Below, piece after piece: positions 25,999 to 33,932 of a stretch of 60,743 nucleotides of DNA. Under the pieces are notes generated by a model, which had not been told where the DNA came from, searched no databases, and was given only the letters and a program-made list of their open reading frames with translations. The stretch's first letter is position 1; each line of letters begins with the position of its first letter. Origin of the DNA: Caldifarciminota bacterium (GTDB taxonomy: Bacteria > Hydrothermota > Hydrothermia > UBA1063 > CAJXJZ01); contig JALVYB010000017.1 of NCBI GenBank assembly GCA_027038175.1, forward strand, positions 1-60,743. The letters are read 5' to 3'. Position numbers and translations under genes: made by a program.

Positions 25999-26757
25999 AT
26001 GAATAAAAGGGAACTTGTCTCATATCTGGATTCCTATCTAAGGATTAGAGAAATAAAAGATGTATCACTTAATGGTCTTGTGGTGGATAATGATAGAGAC
26101 CAGGTTAAGAAGGTAGGTGTGGCGGTTGATGCATCCTTGGATGCTATAAAAGAAGCACACAAAAAGGAAGTTGATTTTTTAATAGTACATCATGGATTTT
26201 ACTGGGGGAGTCCTCTCTATATAGACCTATGGCTTAAAAAACGACTTAAGGCTTTGTTTGAAGGTGATATAGCCCTTTACGTGGCTCACTTGCCTCTTGA
26301 TATTCACCCCGAAGTTGGCAATAATTATGGAGCGATGAAACTGCTTGATTTTAAAGTTATCAAGCCCTTTGGCGATTATCATGGTATTGATATAGGTGTT
26401 GAATTTGAGGTCCCAGAAGAGTATAGAAATTTTGATGCCTTTTTGAAGTTTCTTGAGAGAAAACTATTTACCCCTAAGGCGGTGTGGAGATTTGGAAAAG
26501 ATACAGTGAGCAGAGGTGTATACTGCTCTGGTGGTTGCCTTTCAATTCTGGATCAGGTAAAGCGAGCTGGTATGGACCTCTTTATAAGTGGAGAGACAAG
26601 TCATGCTTATTATAAAAACGCCAGAGATATGGAGATGAACGTAATATTGCTTGGACATTATGCTTCAGAGACCATTGGAGTTAAACTTCTTGGAGAGCAT
26701 ATAAAAGATAAATTTGATTTACCGTTTGTATTCGTTGGGGAGGATAGCGGGCTATGA
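25999..26757 (+). CDS. Nif3-like dinuclear metal centre protein
   Basis: The 252-aa product belongs to the NIF3/YbgI family (hexameric toroid; biochemical role debated, with GTP cyclohydrolase-like folds proposed). Visible metal-ligand motifs are LIVHHGFYW (about residues 60-68), AHLPLDIHPEVGNNY and GHYASETIG. Length matches the short form, which lacks the central PII-like insertion. A weak AAAAGG lies just behind the tRNA. It overlaps gatB by 4 nt. Confidence 0.93.
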   Translation: MNKRELVSYLDSYLRIREIKDVSLNGLVVDNDRDQVKKVGVAVDASLDAIKEAHKKEVDFLIVHHGFYWGSPLYIDLWLKKRLKALFEGDIALYVAHLPLDIHPEVGNNYGAMKLLDFKVIKPFGDYHGIDIGVEFEVPEEYRNFDAFLKFLERKLFTPKAVWRFGKDTVSRGVYCSGGCLSILDQVKRAGMDLFISGETSHAYYKNARDMEMNVILLGHYASETIGVKLLGEHIKDKFDLPFVFVGEDSGL

Positions 26758-28175
26758 AGTATGAGGCAGTAATCGGTCTTGAAATTCATTTTCAACTAAA
26801 GACGGAGACCAAACTGTTTTGTAGATGTAAATCAGAGCACGATGCCACTCCGAATACCAATGTCTGTCCCGTATGCCTTGGTTTACCAGGGGCTCTTCCA
26901 TCTATAAACATGGAGGCTATAAGAAAAGGTATTGCAATTATCAGGGTTTTAAATGGCACCATTCACAAAAGATCGAGATTTTACAGGAAGAATTATTTTT
27001 ACCCGGATTTGCCAAAGGGTTATCAGATTACTCAGCATGTTGCCTCCCTCGGGACAGATGGGGTTCTCTTATTTAAAGTGAATGGAGAGACGAGAAAAGT
27101 GCGTATAGAGAGAATGAATATCGAGGAGGAGGCTGCACGTTCCATTCATGTTAAAACAGGTGATGTGCTTCTTGACTATAACAGAAGTGGTATTCCTCTT
27201 CTGGAAGTAACCACTTACCCTGACATGAGGTCTCCCAAAGAGGCAAGGTTTTTCCTTGAGAAATTAAGAAACATTGTTACCTATATAGGCTCTTCGGGGT
27301 GTGACATGGAGAAGGGTGAGATGCGTGTTGATGCCAATATTTCGGTTCGTAAGAAAGGCGAGAGCGAATACGGTAGGAGAGTGGAACTCAAGAATCTCAA
27401 TTCAATAAAGGCTGTGGAGGATGCTCTGGAGTTTGAGTATCAAAGGCATGTAAGGCTGCTTGAGAAGGGAGAGCCCATAGAGAAGGAAACTCGCCTCTGG
27501 GACGAATTTAAAGGCGAAACAAGGAGTATGAGAAAGAAAGAGGAATCTCATGATTACAGATTTTTCCCGGAACCAGACCTTCCAGAACTTGTTCTCACCG
27601 ATGAATTTATAAACAGTGTTCTGGATGAACTTCCTGAGATGCCCGATGTAAGAGAAGCAAGGTATAAGGCAATGAATATACCTGAAAACCTGGTATCTCA
27701 AATAATTAGAGACAGAAATATGGCCGATTATTTCGATGCTGTTTTAGAAAAATATAAAGACCCTCAGGAAGTTGCAAAGGTTATGGTGAATGAACTCTCC
27801 GGTCTTGTGCGAAAGCATGGTGGTAATTATTCCATATTTCCTCTTACTCCCCATGATTTTGCTGAACTTTTGAGTTTGAAAAAGGAAGGTAAAATAAACA
27901 GAAATCAAATGTTCATGGTTATCAATATGTTTCTTGATGGTAAGGGCACTATCTCTGAACTTGTATCTCCTTTCCTCAAAGAAGAGGTGACCTTTTCGCT
28001 TGAGAATGTTGTGGAAGAGGTGTTAAAAGAAGGTGCGGGGCTTGTTGAAAAGTATAGGCAGGGGAAAACAGGAGTAATTGGTGCCCTTATCGGAATGGTG
28101 ATGAAAAAAACAAAGGGAAAAGCCGACCCTAAACGAGCCAGAGAATTATTGATAAAGAAAATAGAGGAGGGGTAG
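26754..28175 (+). CDS. gatB: Asp-tRNA(Asn)/Glu-tRNA(Gln) amidotransferase subunit B
   Basis: GatB is the kinase and transamidase subunit of GatCAB, which converts misacylated Glu-tRNA(Gln) or Asp-tRNA(Asn). The 473-aa product starts MKYEAVIGLEIHFQLKTETKLFC and has the zinc cysteines FCRC...CPVC. It also has YFYPDLPKGYQITQ, MRVDANISVR and a C-terminal YqeY-like domain ending in GKADPKRARELL. gatA and gatC are not in the window. The presence of GatB implies indirect synthesis of Gln- or Asn-tRNA. Confidence 0.97.
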   Translation: MKYEAVIGLEIHFQLKTETKLFCRCKSEHDATPNTNVCPVCLGLPGALPSINMEAIRKGIAIIRVLNGTIHKRSRFYRKNYFYPDLPKGYQITQHVASLGTDGVLLFKVNGETRKVRIERMNIEEEAARSIHVKTGDVLLDYNRSGIPLLEVTTYPDMRSPKEARFFLEKLRNIVTYIGSSGCDMEKGEMRVDANISVRKKGESEYGRRVELKNLNSIKAVEDALEFEYQRHVRLLEKGEPIEKETRLWDEFKGETRSMRKKEESHDYRFFPEPDLPELVLTDEFINSVLDELPEMPDVREARYKAMNIPENLVSQIIRDRNMADYFDAVLEKYKDPQEVAKVMVNELSGLVRKHGGNYSIFPLTPHDFAELLSLKKEGKINRNQMFMVINMFLDGKGTISELVSPFLKEEVTFSLENVVEEVLKEGAGLVEKYRQGKTGVIGALIGMVMKKTKGKADPKRARELLIKKIEEG

Positions 28176-29123
28176 ATGAATTTTATTGAGGATAAGATAC
28201 TTAATAACTATGATTTTGCTGAGATAATGGCCGGGCTGCTGGATAAAATTGGGGCTTCGAGATTGATTGTAAGGGTTCCTGTACATGAAGAGAGCGAAAT
28301 CTTTAAGACCCTTTATGACAATAGAGGGGAGGTTCTGGAAGAGAAACGTGACCTTGTATCCTCATATTTTATCTCTTCTGAGAATCCGAGCATAATAAAG
28401 GAATTCCAGAGTGATATTTTTAAAAATTCAGACCTTATAAATGAAAGTACAAAATCGCTTCTTGTTGTCCCACTGAGGTTTTCAGGCAGGACTATTGCCG
28501 TCATGCTTGCGACATATGAGAAAAAAGCACCGGATGAAGATGTACTCCATTTTATAAATGATAATTTTCCTCTCCTTTCACTTCTTGTTGCTTATCGCAT
28601 AAGGGAATTTGAACTTTCAGAAAGTGCATTTGTGGATAGGTTAACCAATTTACCCTCATCTTCCTACTTCTGGCAGAGGGTGGATGAGGAGTACAGAAGG
28701 GCGAAGAGGTACTCAAGAAAGTTTTCTATTCTTCTTATAGATATAGACAACCTGAGAGAAATCAATGAAAAATATGGACCAAGAACAACCGATAAACTTT
28801 TGAGAAAGTTTGCGGACCTTCTTAAATCCCATTTCAGGAGCACGGATATAGTAACCAGATTTGGAGGGGATGAGTTTGCCGTAATTTTGCCTGAGACAGG
28901 TGCTCAGAGTATTTATCAGGTTGCAGAAGGATTCAGGCTTAGAGTAATGTCAACGCCTTTTGAAATTGAATTTGGTCCCACTCTCAACATTACAGTAACA
29001 GTAGCGGCAGCCAATTATCCTGCCTTGCCCCTTGACCCTGATTCCCTCGTCGAAAGGCTCCTTGCTGCCCTTTCTGAGGGTAAAAGTGAAGGTGGCAACA
29101 GAACCGTACTTAAAAACTATTGA
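28176..29123 (+). CDS. Diguanylate cyclase with N-terminal GAF-like sensor
   Basis: The 315-aa product makes c-di-GMP if active. The C-terminal GGDEF domain (about 155-315) has an intact GGDEF active site at 230-234 and an RxxD inhibitory site (RSTD, 221-224). Feedback inhibition is therefore expected. The first 150 residues resemble a GAF domain (ASRLIVRVPV...STKSLLVVPLRFSGRTIAVMLATYEK) of unknown ligand. No membrane segment is seen. GGAGGGG precedes the ATG right after the gatB stop. It overlaps the MoxR gene by 4 nt. Confidence 0.9.
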   Translation: MNFIEDKILNNYDFAEIMAGLLDKIGASRLIVRVPVHEESEIFKTLYDNRGEVLEEKRDLVSSYFISSENPSIIKEFQSDIFKNSDLINESTKSLLVVPLRFSGRTIAVMLATYEKKAPDEDVLHFINDNFPLLSLLVAYRIREFELSESAFVDRLTNLPSSSYFWQRVDEEYRRAKRYSRKFSILLIDIDNLREINEKYGPRTTDKLLRKFADLLKSHFRSTDIVTRFGGDEFAVILPETGAQSIYQVAEGFRLRVMSTPFEIEFGPTLNITVTVAAANYPALPLDPDSLVERLLAALSEGKSEGGNRTVLKNY

Positions 29124-30040
29124 AACCGGAAGGCAGATTTAAACGATTTTTTCAGGAATACGAGGATATTGTTAAAGGACAGGAAAAGGCTGGTATATTA
29201 ATCCTGTCTGCATTTTTATCAGAAGGGCATGTGCTTCTTGAGGGACTCCCTGGCACGGGAAAGACAACGCTTGCTCTCACTATTTGCAAATTGCTTGGCC
29301 TGAATTTCGGTAGATTGCAGGGAACAAGCGATGTATTGCCTGCTGATATAACTGGTGCTTATATCCCCGACAGAGAGGGCAGAGGTTTTGTGTTACTTAA
29401 AGGTCCCATTTTTTCCGATATTCTTCTCGTGGATGAAATAAACAGAATGAATCCAAGAACACAGAGTGCTTTACTTGAAGCCATGGAGGAGAGGCAGGTA
29501 ACCATAGAAGGTAGAACCCATCATTTAAGTCCTTTCTTCTTTGTTATTGCGACCCAGAACCCTCTTGAATCGCATGGCACTTTCCCGTTGCCGGCGTCAG
29601 AACTGGACCGTTTTATGGTAAGGATTGATATAAATCCAGTGAATGAGGTTCTTGAGAGAGAGATCGTCAGAGGACAGGATACAAGAGCAAAGATAAAAAA
29701 ACTTTCTCCACTTTTTGATAAAGACACCGTCTCTTCCTTTGTGAAGGAAAGCCGCAGAGTATATGTAGATAGTCAAATTGAAGATTACATATTTCGCCTG
29801 GCAGAGGGTATACGGCGACATCCTGTTTTTTCAAATGCTCTGTCAACAAGAGGTATAATACACCTCTACAGGATGTCCAGAGCCCATGCTTATGTTATGG
29901 GTAGGGATTTTGTAGTGCCTGATGATGTAAAAAGTGTAATAGACAATGTAGTATTGCACAGAGTTGCACTTCATTTGCCGTATTCTGAAAAGAAGAAGAT
30001 ACTTGATGAGATTAAGAAGTCTGTTAAGGCACCCCTTTGA
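29120..30040 (+). CDS. MoxR-family AAA+ ATPase
   Basis: MoxR ATPases act as chaperones, usually with VWA or DUF58 partners. The 306-aa product has Walker A GLPGTGKTT, Walker B ILLVDEINRMNPRTQSALLEAMEERQV, sensor 1 ATQNPLE and the family segment FPLPASELDRFM. It starts at TTG 29120, overlapping the GGDEF stop by 4 nt. It forms a three-gene set with the DUF58 and transglutaminase genes that follow, a widely conserved arrangement. Confidence 0.95.
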   Translation: MKPEGRFKRFFQEYEDIVKGQEKAGILILSAFLSEGHVLLEGLPGTGKTTLALTICKLLGLNFGRLQGTSDVLPADITGAYIPDREGRGFVLLKGPIFSDILLVDEINRMNPRTQSALLEAMEERQVTIEGRTHHLSPFFFVIATQNPLESHGTFPLPASELDRFMVRIDINPVNEVLEREIVRGQDTRAKIKKLSPLFDKDTVSSFVKESRRVYVDSQIEDYIFRLAEGIRRHPVFSNALSTRGIIHLYRMSRAHAYVMGRDFVVPDDVKSVIDNVVLHRVALHLPYSEKKKILDEIKKSVKAPL

Positions 30041-30881
30041 TAGGGTAAGCATCACCCCGCTTGGGAGATTTTTCTCAATTTTTACATTGCTTTTCGGTAT
30101 AGCGGCAATTAATTCGGGCAACAATCTTCTCTACTTTATTCTTGCGTATCTTCTTATGTTGCTTTTTGCTTCAGGTATTCTCAGCACTATAAATATTCTC
30201 GGGATGGAAGTGGAATTTTCAGCTCAGGATGAACTGTTTAGAGGAGAGGAGGGTAATCTTTATCTTTCAGTAAGGAAGAAAAAGTATCCTTCGTTTCTTT
30301 TACATGTATGTACCGACGCAGGATGTTCTTTTTTACCTTATGTGGGAAAGGAGAAAAAAGAAATAAGCGTTCCCATTTTATCCAGTAAAAGGGGAATTAA
30401 AAAACTTGAGAAGGTTTACGTTTATTCTATCTATCCATTTGGATTTGCAAGAAGAGGGATTTATGTGAGTTTGAATGCCGAATACCTTGTATATCCGAGG
30501 ATAGACCTTCCTGTCTATGATGAAAAAGATAAATATTTTGCATCCTGGGGAGAGAGGTACGGTTCCCGCAGGGGATATGAAGGTGAATTCAGGGGACTTA
30601 GAAGGTACGAAACAGGCGATCGCCTTTTTCATATTCACTGGAAAAAGTCTATTAAGGAGTTAAATGTTAAAGAATTTGAGGGGGTAGAGACCAGAGTAAT
30701 TTATATTACTATCCCCAGATCACATGATGATAAAGTAGTGGATGAGGTGGCATCTTATGTGCATTTTATTCTTCGAAAGGGAGAGAGTGTTGGGCTTTTG
30801 ATGGAAGGGAGTATACTTGTACCACCGGGGAAAGGAGAGGAACATGAAAAGTCAATTTTAAGGGTGCTTGCTTTATTATGA
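30006..30881 (+). CDS. DUF58 membrane protein
   Basis: The 291-aa product has two adjacent transmembrane helices near the N terminus (FFSIFTLLFGIAAINSGNNLLYFILAYLLMLLFASGI). The DUF58 motif follows: FRGLRRYETGDRLFHIHWKKSIKELNVKEFE. DUF58 proteins partner with MoxR ATPases; molecular activity is unknown. ATG 30006 lies within the MoxR gene (35-nt overlap) and is preferred to an earlier in-frame codon because the hydrophobic segment then sits normally. It overlaps the next gene by 4 nt (ATGA). Confidence 0.9.
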   Translation: MRLRSLLRHPFDRVSITPLGRFFSIFTLLFGIAAINSGNNLLYFILAYLLMLLFASGILSTINILGMEVEFSAQDELFRGEEGNLYLSVRKKKYPSFLLHVCTDAGCSFLPYVGKEKKEISVPILSSKRGIKKLEKVYVYSIYPFGFARRGIYVSLNAEYLVYPRIDLPVYDEKDKYFASWGERYGSRRGYEGEFRGLRRYETGDRLFHIHWKKSIKELNVKEFEGVETRVIYITIPRSHDDKVVDEVASYVHFILRKGESVGLLMEGSILVPPGKGEEHEKSILRVLALL

Positions 30882-32743
30882 GGGAAAAACTAAAGGTTAA
30901 AGTAGCGCTAATACTGTCATTTTTAGCAGTTTTGTCATCGATTTTCGCCCGGGGTGCAATACTTTTCATTTTTTTACTCCCAATTTCTATAGCCTATTAC
31001 TATATTTTAAAGGGGAGAATATTGCTCAGGAAAAGAGAAGGCAACATAGTGTCCTTTTTGTTTGTTCTTGCTTTTATTCCTATGTTTCTCAGGTTTGACC
31101 CTTTCATTGTTGGACTCTACTTTCTCTGTGGACTTGTAACCATAAAACTCTTTGTGAGTTTTGAAAGTAAAGACTATGACCAGATTGCCCTACTATCCTT
31201 CCTTGTGTTTTCGTTATCTTCTGTATTTTTATACTCTGCGTGGTTTATCTTGCTATTTTTTGTTTTCATGTTCTTTTTAACCATGTATTTACTTGTAAGG
31301 ATTGTTCCCTCCTATGCTCTGCCCGGGGCAGGGCCTGTTTTAAAGGTACTTTATGTTGTTCCAATCCTGCTTTTTTTATCTTTAGTTCTGTTTTTCCTTT
31401 TACCAAGAAATCCTTATATGTCGTTTGGTTTAACTCATACCAATGCTGGCATGGATTTTGATGATGTGGAGGTGGGAGACTTTACAAAGAGCGGTTTTTC
31501 CGAAAGAGTACTTCTGCGTATAAAGCCCTATGGGAAAGTGAGGAATTATATCTATCTTCGTGCAAGGGTTCTGGATTCATTTGACGGAAGGAAGTGGATG
31601 GAGAAAAAAAGATGGTATGAAAAGCCGGTGGGAAGTCTTATTCGCCTGTCTTACAATAACTCTCATACAGAGCGTTTCAGTATATTGCCTTCCTCAAGAT
31701 TCTATCATGTACCCCTCGTTGATTATCCAGTTGTGTTCAAACCTCAGAAGGGGCGTTTTTCATTCAATAAACAGACTATGGAGGTTCGTTTTGAAGGTGG
31801 CTCCCGTAGTGCAGTCGGGTATTCGGTTTTCTCTGTGAATGCACCTCCCGTGCCTCTCTCGCTTGATACAGGTATTGTAAACTACCTGTATGTGCCTGAT
31901 GGGCTCACTGATAGTTTGAATCATATTCTTTTGAACATAGAATTTTCAAATGACACTCTTAATTCGCTTATAAATTTTTTGAGAGAACACCACCCCTATA
32001 GACCCTTCGTAAGTAACAAAAAATATCCTGTCCTTGATTTTCTGAAAGAAGGTACAGGTGGAGAATGTACTGAGTTTGCTACCTCTTTCGCTCTATTTGC
32101 AAGGTTACTTGGATATAAGACCCGACTTGTGGCTGGTTTCTTGAGCGATGAGTTTAATAGAATAGGAAGGTATTTTGTTGTAAGAGAAAAACACGCCCAC
32201 GTATGGGCAGAGGTTTTCTTAAAAGGGAAATGGGTGCGTTTTGACCCAACTCCTCCTCTAAAAGAGAGAAAATCTCTGTTTGGGTCCATTCTTGCATACT
32301 ATGACTTTCTTCAATATCTGTGGTTTACAAGGGTTGTCGAGTTTGATTACAGTGACCAGATGAAGTTTGTTATAAAAAGTATGCCTGTTTTTATGAAAAT
32401 CAGGTCCAATGCTAAGAAAAAAAGCAAAATAATTGTTTTTGTAACGCTATCCTTAATTCCTCTGTTTGGGGTTTATTTTTTGGTGAGGCGTCGTAAATCC
32501 ACCCCGTATGAGCGAACTCTTTCTGTATTTTTTAGATATATGAGAAAGAGAGGATTTAAAATTGAAGAGGGTGAAACGCTATTGGAATTTGCAAGAAGAA
32601 GTAAACTCAAAGAGGCTATAGAGTTTGTAGAGGAGTACTACAGAGTAAGGTATGGAAGAGGGACTCTTTCATTACTTAAAGATGCAATTTTGAAATTGAA
32701 GAACGCAGAACCTATCACTTCTCAGAAAGAGCCAGAATCCTGA
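30878..32743 (+). CDS. TgpA-like membrane transglutaminase
   Basis: The 621-aa product has about five or six N-terminal transmembrane helices (to residue 180). An extracytoplasmic transglutaminase-like domain follows with the triad C397 (GGECTEF), H441 (KHAHVWAEV) and D456 (VRFDPTPP). A further membrane helix lies near 525-545, then a cytoplasmic DUF4129-like tail. TgpA of Pseudomonas is essential and periplasmic; substrates are not well defined. It is the last gene of the operon and overlaps the convergent HD-GYP gene by 29 nt, with no terminator visible. Confidence 0.9.
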   Translation: MREKLKVKVALILSFLAVLSSIFARGAILFIFLLPISIAYYYILKGRILLRKREGNIVSFLFVLAFIPMFLRFDPFIVGLYFLCGLVTIKLFVSFESKDYDQIALLSFLVFSLSSVFLYSAWFILLFFVFMFFLTMYLLVRIVPSYALPGAGPVLKVLYVVPILLFLSLVLFFLLPRNPYMSFGLTHTNAGMDFDDVEVGDFTKSGFSERVLLRIKPYGKVRNYIYLRARVLDSFDGRKWMEKKRWYEKPVGSLIRLSYNNSHTERFSILPSSRFYHVPLVDYPVVFKPQKGRFSFNKQTMEVRFEGGSRSAVGYSVFSVNAPPVPLSLDTGIVNYLYVPDGLTDSLNHILLNIEFSNDTLNSLINFLREHHPYRPFVSNKKYPVLDFLKEGTGGECTEFATSFALFARLLGYKTRLVAGFLSDEFNRIGRYFVVREKHAHVWAEVFLKGKWVRFDPTPPLKERKSLFGSILAYYDFLQYLWFTRVVEFDYSDQMKFVIKSMPVFMKIRSNAKKKSKIIVFVTLSLIPLFGVYFLVRRRKSTPYERTLSVFFRYMRKRGFKIEEGETLLEFARRSKLKEAIEFVEEYYRVRYGRGTLSLLKDAILKLKNAEPITSQKEPES

Positions 32744-33773
32744 TAAAATCATCGACGAGTTTCGGGTCAAACTGAATACCCTTAAATTTAAGTAGTTCAC
32801 TTATTGCAAAATCATTGGATTTTTTCTTCCGATAAGGTCTATCTCTTGTAATGGCATCGTATGCGTCTGCAATTGCTATAATACGAGCACCAAGAGGAAT
32901 CTCATCACCTTTCAGTCCATCCGGATATCCGCTGCCATTATACCATTCATGGTGATGTTTTATCATCTCGCCTATGTCATAATCCAGATTGCCATAGTGG
33001 CTCACTATGTAATATCCAATAATGGGATGTCTTTTTACAACCTCATATTCGTTTTTGTAAAGTGCGCCTCTTTTCCTCAGAATGGTTTCAGGGAGTGCTA
33101 TCTTGCCGATATCGTGATATTTTGCTCCAAGATAGAGTTTCTTAAGGTATTCTGGGTCGTGAATACCAGAAGCCTGTGCTATCGCAAGTGAGTATACGGC
33201 TACCCGTCTGGAATGTCCTACATCCTCAATGCTTTTTGCATCAGCAATACGGGAGAGGTAATCGAGAAGGTTCTCTTCAAGTTGTACTGTTAACATGTTC
33301 TTTAATCTCATTGCATTGTCTATTATCCCATCGGCTTTCTTGTCCTGGAGGTTGAGGTCAATTATATCAAATACCCCAAATTGCCAGAAATGATATAATT
33401 TATGTTTGTCTCTTCCCGCGAGTATGACTGGGACATAGTCATGGGACAATTGAAAACTCAATAGGAGGGTTTTAAGCAGTTCATCTTTCATTGTATCAGT
33501 GTCCACAATTACTATATCAGGATAGAATTTTATTATTTCGCTCAGACTTTCCCTCCTGGCGGGAAAACGCTCTATTTTAATATCGTCTCTACCTATCAGG
33601 TAGTACAGAAGATGTTCCTTCCCCTTTTCATTGGTCAACATGGCGATTTTAACAGGTGGATTTTTCAGGTGTAATTTTTGTACATCCCTTATAGTAATAG
33701 CCTCTTCATTCTCAAAAATACCGGATAAATCCCCTATTCCTTCAAAAAGCCTGATGGCATCGCCTCTCAGCAT
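32715..33773 (-). CDS. HD-GYP c-di-GMP phosphodiesterase with degenerate receiver domain
   Basis: The 352-aa product should hydrolyse c-di-GMP. The HD-GYP domain (about 165-352) keeps KYHDIGKIALP, KRHPIIGYYI, HHHEWYNGSGYPDGLKGDEIPLGARIIAIADAYDAIT. Residues 40-160 look like a response-regulator fold. The paired acidic residues after strand 1, the Thr in VPVILAGRD and the Lys of strand 5 are missing. It is probably a pseudo-receiver. GGAGGTGA precedes the ATG. A sigma-54 promoter lies 28 nt upstream, and a sigma-54 activator gene precedes it on the same strand. Confidence 0.93.
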   Translation of the reverse strand: MLRGDAIRLFEGIGDLSGIFENEEAITIRDVQKLHLKNPPVKIAMLTNEKGKEHLLYYLIGRDDIKIERFPARRESLSEIIKFYPDIVIVDTDTMKDELLKTLLLSFQLSHDYVPVILAGRDKHKLYHFWQFGVFDIIDLNLQDKKADGIIDNAMRLKNMLTVQLEENLLDYLSRIADAKSIEDVGHSRRVAVYSLAIAQASGIHDPEYLKKLYLGAKYHDIGKIALPETILRKRGALYKNEYEVVKRHPIIGYYIVSHYGNLDYDIGEMIKHHHEWYNGSGYPDGLKGDEIPLGARIIAIADAYDAITRDRPYRKKKSNDFAISELLKFKGIQFDPKLVDDFIRILALSEK

Positions 33774-33800
33774 AAGTCACCTCCTTTTTCACTATATAAA

Positions 33801-33817
33801 TAGCAAAAAAAGTGCCA
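33801..33817 (-). promoter_or_regulatory. Consensus sigma-54 promoter of the HD-GYP gene
   Basis: On the minus strand the sequence reads TGGCAC-TTTTT-TTGCTA, with exactly 10 nt between the GG and GC dinucleotides. This is the full -24/-12 consensus. Transcription would start near 33790, giving a leader of about 17 nt with GGAGGTGA. The 64 nt upstream contain a loose inverted repeat (GAAAT 33831-33835, ATTTC 33852-33856) that could be an activator site. No comparable sigma-70 promoter is present. Confidence 0.88.
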
Positions 33818-33881
33818 GAATATGGGATTTGAAATCGGTTGTATTGCAGTAATTTCGGAGGTCTTATTGTGTAATAAAAAT

Positions 33882-33918
33882 AAAAGTGACCCGATGTGTT
33901 ACACATCGGGTCACTTTT
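33882..33918 (-). terminator. Strong intrinsic terminator after the sigma-54 activator gene
   Basis: AAAAGTGACCCGATGTGT (33882-33899) and its exact reverse complement (33901-33918) flank a single base, giving a perfect inverted repeat. Read on the minus strand it ends in TTTTATTTTTATT. It separates the kinase-activator operon from the HD-GYP gene, so the latter depends on its own sigma-54 promoter. The A-run and T-run would also allow weak function on the plus strand. Confidence 0.93.
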
Positions 33919-33932
33919 GTGGCGAACTGCTA

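Noticed and set aside
29575-29593. TGGCAC...TTGC inside the MoxR gene as a sigma-54 promoter
   Set aside because: There are 12 nt between GG and GC, and the site is internal to a gene.
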